From Adineta ricciae (taxonomy: Eukaryota; Rotifera; Eurotatoria; Adinetida; Adinetidae): a DNA stretch of 64,000 nucleotides. How positions within the stretch are numbered: the stretch's first letter is position 1; the number at the start of each line of letters is the position of its first letter. The position numbers and the translations under genes are program-made. Shown piece after piece: positions 32,830 through 44,909 of the stretch. The stretch covers positions 62,001 through 126,000 of the forward strand of contig CAJNOJ010000066.1 in NCBI GenBank assembly GCA_905250025.1, given 5' to 3'. Below the pieces are notes generated by a model, which searched no databases, was not told the origin of the DNA, and was given only the letters and a program-made list of their open reading frames with translations.

Positions 32830-33821
32830 ATGTCAGGAATAAATTTAGAATCGATAACCACCCCAATTGTAATAATCAGCGCATTCGTTTTTCGTAGCAA
32901 TAAAAAAAGAATAATCTGTCTTTCGTTTAGCGCACGCCAGTTGTAATTATCAAACCTATTCTTTACGGAAATACAGCGAAACATCTCGGTACGAAACGCG
33001 ATACAGATGGACATACGCATAAATGGATGATCTACGTTCGGTCATATAACAATGAGGACATATCAGCGTATATAAGTAAAGTGCAATTTCGTTTACATGA
33101 AACATATCCAAATCATGTTAGAGGTAAATGATAAATGTTGTTTGATTGCATTTTGAAAGTTATTGATTTAGTTGTTTCCCAAGCACCCTTTGAAGTCGAA
33201 GAAAGTGGTTGGGGAGAATTTGAAACACAGATTACGATCTTTTTTGCAGATCCAAATGAAAAACCAGTAAGAGTTTATCAGTCAAATCTCATGCAGAAAT
33301 GTTACTCGATATATATTCTAGGTGACGTTCTATCACCACTTGAAACTCTTTTCAACAGATACCGAAGTGGTTGCTGGTACTAAACCATTGATCAATGAAA
33401 ACTATGATGAATTAGTAAGGCAATTGTCAGTCATTGTATTCTATTTTTTGCTGATAGATCTTTCAAGAACCATCTGATCTGTTAGTTCGTTTACTCAACT
33501 GTGCGAAATCATTGGCGCCACCTACAGATGAGAATCTTGCGGTTGAAAAAGAATGTATGTCATACAGAGAATTGATATGATCAAGTAATATGGTACCGAG
33601 GAATTATTTTAGACACTTCGAAAAAGGCAGATACGATTACACGAATAAAACAAGCTCGTCAACGTGTTCGAAATGAAATTCAAGATCTAACTGAACGTCT
33701 TCGTATTACTCAGGAAAATATCAAACGCGCTCGACAACGAGTACTGGAGAATCATACCTCGTCAAATACTTCATTGAATACGTCAACACACGAAAATATC
33801 AAACGTGAAATAGTCGATTGA
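32830..33821 (+). CDS. YEATS4: YEATS domain protein 4 (GAS41), chromatin acyl-lysine reader
   Basis: GAS41 is a subunit of the SRCAP and TIP60/p400 complexes and reads acetylated or acylated histone H3. Exon 1 is short (13 codons from 32830). The YEATS fold follows: [67 protein letters not shown] (aromatic cage region) and [16 protein letters not shown] helix [14 protein letters not shown] and a C-terminal coiled coil ([16 protein letters not shown] and following), used for complex assembly, close the protein. The order and spacing match the human protein. The last ~25 residues are an Asn/Ser/Thr-rich extension I do not recall in GAS41. The start codon directly follows an AG acceptor. Confidence 0.93.
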
Positions 33822-34135
33822 CAACATACATCTCACCACGATATTATTCTCTTTTTTTCTGCGTTGTACATAATATAAAGACTTGTCTTCTTTATTTTCG
33901 ATAATAAAAGTAGAAAGATAAGAGAACAATTATGACTCTGAAGATGTGAGGAAGATAGATGAAGTATGCGAGTAATTGTTTCGAGAAATGTAACAAAGCG
34001 TTGAGATCATTGTTATTTGACTGATAAAGTTAAGGAGGAAAGTATAAGTAGAAAGTCTAGAGAGTAGTACATAGTTGTGAGAAGAAAATAAACGAGATAT
34101 TCTAAGAAATATCAAGATTAGCAAAGAATTACACA
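33822..34135. other. Intergenic between YEATS4 and SLC5
   Basis: 314 nt holding the YEATS4 3' UTR (AATAAA near 33902) and the SLC5 5' region. Nothing else was seen. Confidence 0.5.
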
Positions 34136-36989
34136 ATGGTAACGGCAATCAATACATTTTCGCTGCACTGGGCCGATATTTTGGTATTAGTCATATATTT
34201 TGCAGTAGTCATTGGATTCGGCGTTTGGGTAACTGAAGTTGTACGCATTTAACGTAAATACGTGATTTTTCATGCATTTTAGTCCTCCTGTAAAAATCGC
34301 GGTAGCGTTGGTATGTATTGCACCTAGTAAGATCTGTGTTCATTGATTCATGAAACTTGATATTCATTCAGGAGGATATTTTCTTGCCGGTCGCACAATG
34401 ACATTTTTACCGGTGAGGACAAATTTTTCTTACTAGTGGAAACGCCGACAGCCTATCTTTGAGGTTGGTGCATCATTATTTGCAAGCAACATTGGCAGCG
34501 GCCATTTCATCGGCCTTGCAGGTAAATCCCATCTGGAGTTGCCTGGATTTGTATTTGAAAAGGTGATCAGGTAGTGGTGCAAGTAATGGTATTGGTATGG
34601 CTGGTTATGAATTAAATGTAGATTCACTCTAGAAAACCAAATGAATTGCATGCGTTTCTGATTTCATTTAGGCAGGCTATGTATTGATGATCCTTGGCTG
34701 GATATTCTTACCGGTTTATACTAAAGCTGATGCAAGTGTATTATTGTACCAGTCTGATGATGATAGTTTTTATTTAGGTTTATACAATGCCAGAGTTCTT
34801 AAAGAAAAGATTTGGTGGTGATCGTATTCGATTTTATCTAACTATTCTCGCTTTGATACTTTCGATATTCACAAAAATATCAGTGGATCTTTATTCAGGA
34901 GCAATTTTTCTCAATCAAGCGCTCGGCTGGAATATGTATGTGTCAGTAGTAGCCCTTGTCGCGCTCGCAGCTATATTTACCATAGGCGGTAAGATGATCA
35001 ACAGAAATAAGAAATTAGGAAATTTCTTACATCGATTGATTTAGGAGGATTATCAGCTGTAATCTGGACGGATTTCGTTCAAACAATCATTATGGTAATA
35101 TCCGCGTCTATTCTGATGATTATTTGCTATGTTAAAGTGGGTGGGCTACAACTAATCAAAGAGCTCTATCCCTATGCTGTTGCTGAAACAACATTATTCA
35201 ATGATACTTATTGTGGTATACCACCGGAGGACTACTTTAGTCTTATTCGACCATTAAATTCAGCGAATGGGCCACCTTGGGTGGGATTATTTGGTATGAC
35301 ACTCCTCAGTGTATGGTACTGGTGTAGGTAAGCAATTGAAAGGCAAATAAGACAAAGATTGATTATTGTTCACTTGAGTTTTAGTGATCAAGTGAGTATG
35401 ATTCAAGATCGTATTAGTGTCATTCAACGTGCCTTAGGTAATCGTCCAACGAGTACTAGCAGCGAAAAACTTGACGCACGCGCAAGGAGGTTGTATTGTC
35501 GCAAGTTATTTGAAATATTTACCGATATTCTTGATGGTCATACCTGGTATGGTTGCACGAATACTTTTTCAAGGTAAATGTGCATATACGAATGAGCAAT
35601 TTAGTTAGCCTGATAGTTTTTTCCCTCAGATAAAATAGGTTGTTCGACTCCTGAAACATGTAAAGAAATTTGTGGCAATGAACTATCGTGTGCCGACATT
35701 GCCTATCCTTTGATTGTAATCGAACTGATGCCAAACGGTCTACGTGGTTTGATGCTTGCTTGTATGATCGCAGCATTAATGTCATCGTTAACATCAATCT
35801 TTAATTCGTCGTCGACAATATTTACAATTGACATATGGCAACGATTTCGTTCAAGGGCGCCACAATGGGAACTTTTAATTGTTGGAAGGTAGGAATGTTT
35901 ATGATGAGGAAGAAGGCTCACATCGGCAAATATACTTGTTTTTGAAGAATCTTTACATTGATTCTCGTTGGTATTTCGATACTTTGGATACCTATTCTAT
36001 CGGCAGCACAAGGTGGGAAACTATTTGACTATATGCAGTAAGAACGCACGTCGAAGTGAAAGCTATTTTCAATAGGTTGGTTCGTTTTAGAACAGTGACG
36101 AGTTTCTTAGCGCCACCGATTTGCGCCATTTATGTGTTAGCAATTCTTTGGAAACGAATCAATGAAGAGGTAGAGTAGCTCTTGAGAAGATCAAGATGAA
36201 ATGTTAAAATGCAATGCCTAGGGCGCTTTTTGGGGTTTAATATGCGGTTTAGTCATTGGTTTAATACGATTTATATGGGAATTTTCGTATTCCATTCCAC
36301 CATGTCAATTAACGGCAACAGATCGACGTCCAGAAATAATAAAATTTCATTTTCTGAACTTTGCTCTTCTACTTTTCGTCTTAACTTGTCTAGTTACCAT
36401 AATCATTAGCTTACTATCGCGTCCAATCCCAGAACAATGTGTAAATCTAGTGTTTTGTTCTTTCATGTAGAACATAATCTTGTCATCTATATTCTAGTTG
36501 CACGGTTTGAATATCTTTGATTTGGATAATCCGCTGAAGCCAATACCAATACCAACCAAGCCTGGCCGATGGCATAAGGCTGATACTGCATTTGAAGACA
36601 CAGATGAACGATCAGAACCAACCAATCGACGGTTATCACGTGCAGAATCGAGTGCTGCCTTGAGAAAATATGGATTATTTCATGCAGGTATAGAATTACG
36701 TTTGGTTGAATATTCACCAAGACGGTCTCTTTCGTGTTTAGACCCATCGAAGAAGAATGCGAAGTACTATTTGAAAATTGCTCTTTCATGGATATGTGGT
36801 GTCGAACATCAAACTAGGAATGATGATAGAGTCGAAGTCATACCTACCATGCCATCATTAGCGCCGGAAAATCTTTTTTGGAAACGTATATGCAATGCAA
36901 ATGCTCTTATTATAATAGCATTAAGTTCATTTCTTTGGGCATTTTTCACTGATTATCGTATAGATAAAATGTATACAAATGATTCATAA
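34136..36989 (+). CDS. Sodium/solute cotransporter of the SLC5 (SGLT-like) family
   Basis: This predicted 14-TM Na+-coupled symporter is closest by eye to the SGLT branch (SLC5A1/A2/A4/A9). It has about a dozen exons. Core motifs are [13 protein letters not shown], then [16 protein letters not shown] (Glu of the sugar site), [66 protein letters not shown] with [11 protein letters not shown] (Na2-site serines), and [19 protein letters not shown] (Gln of the sugar site). An apparent stop near 35460 disappears when GTGAGT..CCTTAG is spliced. A long cytosolic loop with basic Ser/Arg stretches precedes the last TM helix ([15 protein letters not shown]). The lysine of the usual SHxKGG motif is Gln here (LTHAQGG). 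Substrate is not certain. Confidence 0.88.
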
Positions 36990-37242
36990 TAAAATATAAA
37001 AGCATCTGTCGAATACGAGAAATCGTTTTAAGGTGGACAGTATCAATCAGTACGTTCTTCTAAATGTAGAACGTTACTAGACGTACTTTTTCAAAATGAC
37101 CTCACTTCGCTATGTAAAGTTTATCGTTGCTCGAATTCCTTACAACGATCTCGATTAACGTTCTCTTTTGTTTTCGAACGACGCTTATATCAACCATTGT
37201 TCTACACTTACTCCATAGACATTACATTCGGTACTAGCGAAG

Positions 37243-39987
37243 ATGAGAGCGGTTTTATTTCTAATTCTAACCTCTTTTATCACTGGTATCAAACAACAAC
37301 AACAACAACATTCATCGATTCCAACAGATAATTCGCACATTGACCATCATGACGATGTTCCAATTCCAGTCCCTCAATGTTTTACAACTGATTTAGTACC
37401 ATCATTTCTGAAGCCACATGTTGTTGAACATGTACTTCAAATGAAACTTGAAGAAGAAGAAGCAAAATTAGTCAAAGAACGTGAAAGAAATATAAACATT
37501 AATAACGGTTTGTTTTGTTGAAAATTCGTGTGTCTATTGTTTGATTGTTTTCGAATCCAACTAGATGATATATTGGATTTTGAAGAAATGCAACTACGAA
37601 CTGACATTCATAATGGTGCATTAATGGCTCGGGCAGCTACAAAAGTTGCTGATGAACTTCTTTTCCAGTACATAAAAACTAACGATTTTTATCGGTAAAT
37701 GTTTCCAACTGTCCTCTTCTTTTAGATTTTCATGTTTAACAAATGGATCTGTCACTGATATAGTGTAAGTCATTCAACTAATAGATGAACTTGCTCGTAT
37801 TTTTAGCTAAACGGCGTTTTCTAGAGATAATTTCCTTAAAAAGATCCCACTACCAACTGACTTTTGTGCCTATCGTTCGGATCCAAGTTGTAAAGATTTA
37901 ACAAACTATCGAACAATTACTGGTGTATGCAATAATCTTCAACGCCCGTATCAAGGTAGTTCACAAACAGCTTATGGACGGTTATTACCACCAATTTACG
38001 ACGATGGTACAGATTAATCATATCAATTTTCTTTTTCATCTATCGAAAATACTCTTTTTTTAGGAATAAGAACACCTCGTGCGAAATCCGTTCTCGGCGG
38101 TCCTCTACCGCCATGTCGTGAGATAAGTTTAGCCATGGGATCGAAACCGCATTTTGATCCTGTTATTAATAACCTTTGGGTTACCTATGGTCAATTTCTT
38201 GTTCATGATATAACATTCGCAGCACCAGTGACTGATTCTGGTCGAACGCCAATCAGTTCGTGCGGTTGTGATTCGCGAGATACGGATATGTGCTCTGTCA
38301 TTGAGATCGCTGCTAATGATCCATTTATGGCTGGACAAAAGTGTTTAGCTGTTCCAGCAACTGCACAAGCATTTCCAAATCAAATTTGTTCATTGAGTGT
38401 GAAAGAACAATTGAATGGAAATTCTCATTATATAGATTTATCAGTAACCTATGGAAGCACAAGACAAACAGCATTTGATATTCGTGCTGGTGCTGACGGT
38501 TTAATGAAAACGATGAGAAAAGTAGGATTCAGATTCGAATTACCGCCTGGTCAACGCGATGGTAGATCATGCATTGATGCAACTGAAACAAATAAATGTT
38601 TTGCTGGTGGTATGTAATAAATATACGATGAATAAATACAGTCGATATCTTCATTATAGGTGACTCTCGTCTTATGGAAAACTCTATTCTCTCAGGTATT
38701 CAAGCTCAATGGTTACGTTTACACAATAAATTTGCTACTGAACTTGCTCGAATACGACCAGAATGGCGTTCACAAGATACAATTTTATACGAAGAAGCGA
38801 AGAAGATTCTATCAGCTCTTCATCAGCGCTATACTTATGAAGAATGGTTACCAATACTGATTGGCGAAACAACAGCACAACAATATGTCGGCGATAAGAC
38901 TCTCTTCACAGAATATGATCCTTCGGTAATCCTGATTGAATACTAATGTTTGAAATATCTTTGTACTATTAGATGCCTGGTGTTGTTTTCAACGAAGCAG
39001 CGACAGCAGTACTGCGTCTACATACATTCGTTCGTGATTTGATCACTCGCTGTAAACCGAACGGACAAATGATTGACCAATTGTGGTTTAATGAAATCAG
39101 TTCTCGGTGTAAATTTGCTTATGAGTAAGATAATAATCCTTCTATTTACCAAAAAAACAAAGAGCAGTTGATTTGCTTTTCTCGTTAGTACAACAACCAA
39201 TGGTCTCGATTCATTTTTATGTGGTGCACTGTATGATTATGGTTTCGCAGGTGATACAAATTATGCACAACAAATTCACCATCGTTTATTCGAATCAAGA
39301 AATCATCAAGGTGAAACACGAAGAAGTGACATTGTTTCGCTGAATATTTGTCGTGGACGACAACATGGTATACCAGGCTACAACGCTTACCGAGAATTTT
39401 GCGGACTTCGACGTGTACGTCGTTTCGAAGGTTTTCTGGACACAATGAATTTCGATTCTGTCCGAACATTACAGATGATTTACAAGTAACATCAGCAAAT
39501 AGTCATAGACTCGTTAACATATCTATTCATGTCTTTAGACATCCAGATGATGTGGATCTATTCGTTGGTGCCAACCATGAAACGCATTTGTCCGATGCTT
39601 TAGTTGGTCCTGTTTCTGCTTGTATAATTGGCATACAATTCCGACACCTCAAATACGGTGATCGATTGTTTTACACGCATAGAGGCGAATTTACGCTTGG
39701 TAGGATTCATCGTTTGTCTCTTTTCTTTCTACGAACATCGTTTGATTTGGTTTTTCTCAGAACAATTAATGACTATCAAGAAATATTCATACAATTGTTT
39801 CATTTGCCATTCAACTGATATCGATGAAGTTGCTCAGAATCCATTTCGACCACCAGATGAAAAAACGTAATTCTTTTATTAATGATAAATCATGTTCATA
39901 TTTTTCAACTTTAGTAATCCACTACAACCATGTAGTCAATGCCCTAGTTTTGATTTTACTCCATGGCATGCGGCGAGTACGAATTAA
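37243..39987 (+). CDS. Secreted animal haem peroxidase (peroxinectin/peroxidasin superfamily)
   Basis: A signal peptide ([15 protein letters not shown]) is followed by a polyGln stretch and a charged propeptide-like region, then the catalytic domain. Markers are [24 protein letters not shown] start, [20 protein letters not shown], the distal-His block [25 protein letters not shown] (distal Arg and the Glu that can form a haem ester), [18 protein letters not shown], the proximal-His region [15 protein letters not shown], and [19 protein letters not shown]. In most family members the distal block reads D-H-D; here the first Asp, which forms one covalent haem link, is Val. The distal His and the calcium-binding Asp remain. 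It ends at 39987 after a Pro/Cys-rich tail. It should oxidise halides or phenols extracellularly if active. Confidence 0.88.
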
Positions 39988-40099
39988 GCATATTTTATTT
40001 ATTTATTTTTATTATCAGAAGAAAAGGAAACAGTTCGTATGAACTGTTTAATTTGGTTATTTTACAAAAATAAAAGTCCGTTACTAGTTTTGATTCTCT

Positions 40100-41012
40100 T
40101 TATGTTTTTCGTCGAGTTGTATGGCAATAAAGAGCGACTTGAATGTACCTATCGGTTTTGATTTCTTTTCGTATGGTATTATCGCCATGGGTCTTCGCAT
40201 TTGGATCAACAATGATAATCTTTCGATCACGTTTACTCTTAAATAAAAGTCCCTCGAGATTGCTGGTTATCGATTGAAAATTAGGCGTGTTGTTCGAATA
40301 ACAAGTTTGATTTTCCCAATTGTAATAACTAAACGTATCGAAGTGATATGAGAATCAAGCTGTCAGCATCGATTTCGGTATACCTGAGGTCGGTCGGCTT
40401 GGGTAAAAGTTTTTTCTTTCCAGCAAAATATACTTCGAAATCTTCAGATTTTAGTCGATGTGCATAATCAATGTAGCCAGATATTTCCTGATGACGGGAA
40501 TTTTTATCCCGAATAAAAATGATTGTCTGCAAAAAAGAATCGGACTAATCAGACAGAGGAAATCGATGACCTACCGTCATTTTTCCAGTTCGATTGGCTT
40601 CTTCCGTATCGGCGAGTTCACGTAACAATGGATCAGTTATGTCTTTATTGGCACTAGCTAATTTTCTTTAAAGAAAAAGAAAATCCGGTCAATTGAGATG
40701 GGCGGTTAAGAACGTACGGTGCTTGGATACGTCTTGACTGAAGTTGCTGTTCAGCGGCTGCTTTTCGTGCATAAAATTCTTCGCGTTTAATCACTTCTCC
40801 ACTACCACGATAGCCGAGTTCAACAAGTTGTCGAGCTAATTCTTCGTCCTAATAGACGAACAAACGAAAATTAACATTGGATTTCTCCGTCGAAGACTTT
40901 ATCATACTTCAAGATAACTAAGATCGATACGACTAACTTGTGAGTCAAGAAATTCTTCGTATGTAGCATATTTCGTCACGATATCAACAGTTGCCGATAG
41001 ATCGTCTTCCAT
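40100..41012 (-). CDS. CFAP299: Cilia- and flagella-associated protein 299
   Basis: CFAP299 (C4orf22) is a conserved protein of ciliated cells, linked to sperm flagella, with an unclear molecular role. About six short exons read, from 41012: a start with [20 protein letters not shown], then [79 protein letters not shown] and [15 protein letters not shown]. The end keeps [19 protein letters not shown] and [11 protein letters not shown], the family C-terminus. Length is close to the ~233 residues of the human protein. It is convergent with the peroxidase gene (112-nt gap) and starts head-to-head with the KH gene. Confidence 0.92.
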
Positions 41013-41561
41013 AGCGCTAATTCGATGGAAAAAGTCTATCTAGAAAGTCTGACGCATAATGTAATATGTCTATTCTGAAACTTGTATACAGAACGCGACA
41101 ATGGCTGTTTGCTACAGTCTGCCACAACATTATCGAATGTGTTACTATAGTGACAACTGCAGAAACGGTGAAATTTTCGATGTTTTTATCGCTTCGAATC
41201 TTTTTTATTCCTGCAGAAATATGAAAATCAAAGGAATGAAAATCGGTGGAAAAATCGGCACAAAGCGTCCTCTGTCTTGTTATTTTTTCTGTGGTCAATA
41301 GTTCAATATGAATGTACCGAGAAATGCATTGCCGTGTTACAGGAAAAAAAAACTTGTTTGTTTGAGCTACAGCTGCAAATACCATTTTTCTTTCATTTTT
41401 CTCCCTCTTGTATCCAAGAACTATATATGAAAATTTTCTTTTTTTGTGTTCTTTTTATTCAAGATCTATTTGATTGTGTTCGCCACTATTCAATTATCAG
41501 GTCTTAGTGCCTATCCCAATCCATCACTCCCCTTCTGTTCTTATTTTTCTTGAAAAACAAA
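41013..41561. promoter_or_regulatory. Shared upstream region of CFAP299 and the KH gene
   Basis: 549 bp between divergent start codons. The plus side is T-rich with a pyrimidine run just before the ATG at 41562. No specific site was recognised. Confidence 0.4.
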
Positions 41562-42963
41562 ATGACATCGCCCGATGACGATTTTGGTCAACCATCAAAT
41601 AATACCAATAATAATAGTATCAGTGTAACAAGTGTAAATCAACAGAATAATTACAATCGACGAATAAATAGCAATAGCAATAATCCTTATACAACAACAA
41701 ATGGAATTGAAATACGAATATTGATGACGTCGCGTGATGCTGGAGCAGTCATTGGTAATTTAACCTTTTTAATTATCTTGCTCGATAGTACAAAGTGGTA
41801 TTTGTGTTTAGGTAAAGGTGGTTCATCGATTCAAAAACTTCGTGCGGATCATTCACGTGCGATTATTCAAGTGCCTGATTGCACATCACCTGAACGTGTG
41901 TTAATCATCAGTGGTGAACAAGAACAATGTTTTGATGCATTACAGCAGATTATTCCAGTACTAGCTGATAGTTCACGTCTTTCATCCTTTAGTCGACGAC
42001 GTAATGCCAATCCTGGAGGAGTCAATGCCGATCAAAATTCATCATCGAATGATAATCAAACAACAGGTGATGCACCATCAGAAATTCGTGTGCTCGTTCA
42101 TCAAATCTATTGTGGAGCAATCATTGGTAAAGGTGGTCAACATGTTAAAGAATTACGACAAACATACAATCTCGATATCAAAGTCTTTTCTCAATGTTGT
42201 CCAATGAGCCATGAACGAGTTATATCATTACGTGGCAAAATCGATGATATTATTGAATGCATTAAAGTAAATAGACGACAAGCGAGAGAAATCGAGCTTA
42301 TAATTGAACTAATCATTTGTTTTTCTTAGCACATCTATTCATTAATAAGTTCATCATCGCAACAACCGAGGGGTGTACCATCACTTCAATACGATCCACA
42401 TAATTTTGATATTTATATTGTGAATGAATACGGTAACATTGGTTGTTTGCGATGAAATAAGAGAAAGTATCTTTTCCTTCTTCTCTAGGTGGCTTTTCAC
42501 CGCCTGGTGGTCTCGATCTTCGTATTGGATATAATCCACGAGGAGGTTTTCCACCACCTGGCTCTGTTGGTGGAATGTATCCTATTCGTCCTTTACCACC
42601 TCTTGTTGATGTGCCATACGGACCTGGGCCAGCTCTAGGTGCTCGATACCCTAGCCCAGCACTACTGACTTCAACACGCGTAAGTTCGTCAAACATTGAT
42701 TTTGTCATTCTAAATCATATTCACTTGTTCAGGTAACTTTGCCGAATGAACTCGTCGGAGCGATTATCGGTCCACGTGGGGCCAAAATTCAACAGATACG
42801 GCAGACAACCAACGCTAACATTATCATTGATGATCAACCTATTCCAACAGGCACGGGTGGTGGTGATCGTATTATAACTATTGAAGGTACACCCGAACAA
42901 ATAAGTCGTGCCCAACATCTTCTTCAACAAGCTGTTCGCCAATCGGGTCTCTGGCGACCATGA
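41562..42963 (+). CDS. Three-KH-domain RNA-binding protein (hnRNP K / PCBP family)
   Basis: Exons 41562-41754, 41812-42266, 42330-42432, 42489-42679 and 42733-42963 give 390 residues. KH1: EIRILMTSRDAGAVIGKGGS with SIQKLRADHSRAIIQVPD. KH2: EIRVLVHQIYCGAIIGKGGQ with VKELRQTYNLDIKVF. KH3: VTLPNELVGAIIGPRGAKIQ with QIRQTTNANIIID, followed by RIITIEGTPEQI. The first two domains form a tandem; a Gly/Pro-rich stretch (FPPPGSVGGMYPIRPLPP) separates the third, as in hnRNP K, where this region binds SH3 domains. KH3 has GPRG instead of GKGG, also known for hnRNP K (GxxG is retained). It binds C-rich single-stranded RNA or DNA by family. The Asn/Ser-rich N-terminus is low complexity. Confidence 0.92.
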
Positions 42964-43981
42964 TATCCATTGTTATTTTAACATTTACATGTGCACTCAA
43001 TTTTCGAACATGCTTTTCTCACCACTTTTTGTTTGTGTTTTTGCTTGTTTGTGTGTGTGTGTGTATTGCTTTTCTTATTTTTTATTCCTTCGTGTATACA
43101 GTAGAATGTTGATTGATTGGCACGTTTCGTTTTTGTCATCGGTTTAGTGTATGTATTTCTTTTTTTTGGTTTTGTTTTCTCTCGATTTGGTATAGATTTC
43201 ACGCAGATCTATAACATAGGATGTATTTCTTGTTTTATACACATGATGACCAGACACAACATGATTTGTGAAAATATATCCATTGGAGCAGAAGCAAACT
43301 TGCACAAGTGTTGAAGTCTGTGTAATTTCGAAATGAGCTTCATTGATTAGATCGAGGATATAAAGATTTATGAATGAGATCATATCTTCAATCTCGAATG
43401 TTAAGTACTTCGATAAAGGTTAACAGCTCCGTTCGACTGTTCATATTCTAATTTAGTTTATACATATTTTTATTTCATCTAAATGCATTATATGGTTTGT
43501 TTATTGTGAAAAGATTCGACTCCTTCGCATAGAAATATTCTCACGTGTTTCTATTTGTCAGCATTCATTGCATGAATTCCATTTCCTAATAGCGTAGGCA
43601 TGAAACATGAGTATAACGTCATGCCTTTCATCACTTTAAATGTCCGTCCTGTACCATCATATAAGCAACGTACTTGTTATTGCACGAAGCTGTTTGTACT
43701 CAACTGGTGTGTTTTTCCATCGTTTCAACATTTGATTTATTTACTTGATTGCATCTGATGAAAATCAGGTATATTCATTTCGCGTAATCGATTATTACGA
43801 GTTCACCTCGAGAATGTAACCTAAACAAACGTGTGACTGATATCATTTACTTCGTACGGTTGGTTGACTTAATATTGACACACGTTTTTATTGCTGTACA
43901 CCAGAGGAACCTTTTACTTGATCTTCTGACAACTAAAAAAAGCAAAAAATTTTCATTTACAATATGTTATACTACTCAATC
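42964..43981. other. KH gene 3' UTR and intergenic, with (TG)n
   Basis: About 1 kb. A (TG)n tract lies at 43051-43064. A second in-frame ATG at 43964 could extend the next gene by six residues. No other gene was recognised. Confidence 0.5.
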
Positions 43982-44788
43982 ATGTCTTATCGATACTTGC
44001 AAATTTTCCTTTTCGGATGTTGTTTCCTTGATGCTATTAAAGCAACATTTCCATACAATATTACAAACAACAATAAACTCCTTTGTTATTCATGCAAAGG
44101 TGCTCAATGTGAAACGATTGCCAACGAAGATGACAACGTCATTGTTTGCAATAAACACGCGCAATTATGCTGGGTAAAATTTTTGCATTTGAAATCAAGT
44201 TGTTCCTTATGATTGTCTTGATGTTGCTAGGCTGGCTTTATTGATCAACAGCCATATCGAACCTGTGCAAGTCGTTACTGTACGCCGACGGGTGTTTCCC
44301 TCGATAGTGACATCAAAATCGAAACATGTTGCCATGCTAGTTTATGCAACTCAGTTTCACGTAAATATCTTCTCAATGACTAATTTTTCAAGAATTGCAT
44401 TTTACTATCTGTTTCAATAGTCTCTTGGGCAATATGGAACAAGTGGTACAAAAGATCAACAACTCATCGTCCTGAGACAACTACGCTTCCGACTACCAAG
44501 ATAACTACAAAACAGGCAACAACTACCAAGAAAATACATACAACACCGGGAATTTTCATTGTAAATGAAATTGATAACGACAGAGATTATCTATTCAAAC
44601 CTAAAGAAACGAACGAAGAACAAGAGAACATAGTTCTATCAAAACCAAAACTAAACGCTAGTGATCCAGCTAGTTTCGGTATAACTTGGGAACGTATACC
44701 ATACAATCGAGGTTGGAGCAATCGAATTATTGCATCCAGTAAAGCTTTTGTTCTTCTTATACCTGTGCTGCTAGTATTACTATTTTAA
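43982..44788 (+). CDS. Ly6/uPAR-type GPI-anchored protein with Thr-rich stalk
   Basis: Three exons (43982-44173, ~44231-44360, ~44421-44788). The signal peptide MSYRYLQIFLFGCCFLDAIK is followed by a three-finger-type domain: LLCYSCKGAQCET, NKHAQLCW, CASRYCTPTG, and the closing CCHASLCNS, the CCxxxxCN hallmark of the Ly6 fold. A long Thr/Lys-rich stretch (TTTLPTTKITTKQATTTKK), likely O-glycosylated, leads to a C-terminal hydrophobic tail (FVLLIPVLLVLLF) without a cytosolic end, fitting GPI attachment. Function unknown. A second Ly6-type gene lies at 63300-63760 but is too divergent to be a recent copy. Confidence 0.8.
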
Positions 44789-44909
44789 ATCCCTTTTTCC
44801 TACTGTATTTTTTTAATTATATCTATGTCCGTAGTATCAATGACAAATAAACACGATATTCACTCGGTGTACATTCTTTTCAGCAATTCAAGAATTACAT
44901 TATCCGCCT

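Noticed and set aside
35390..35580. Frameshift in the SLC5 gene
   Set aside because: A short GTGAGT..CCTTAG intron explains the frame change and yields the conserved DQVIVQR sequence.
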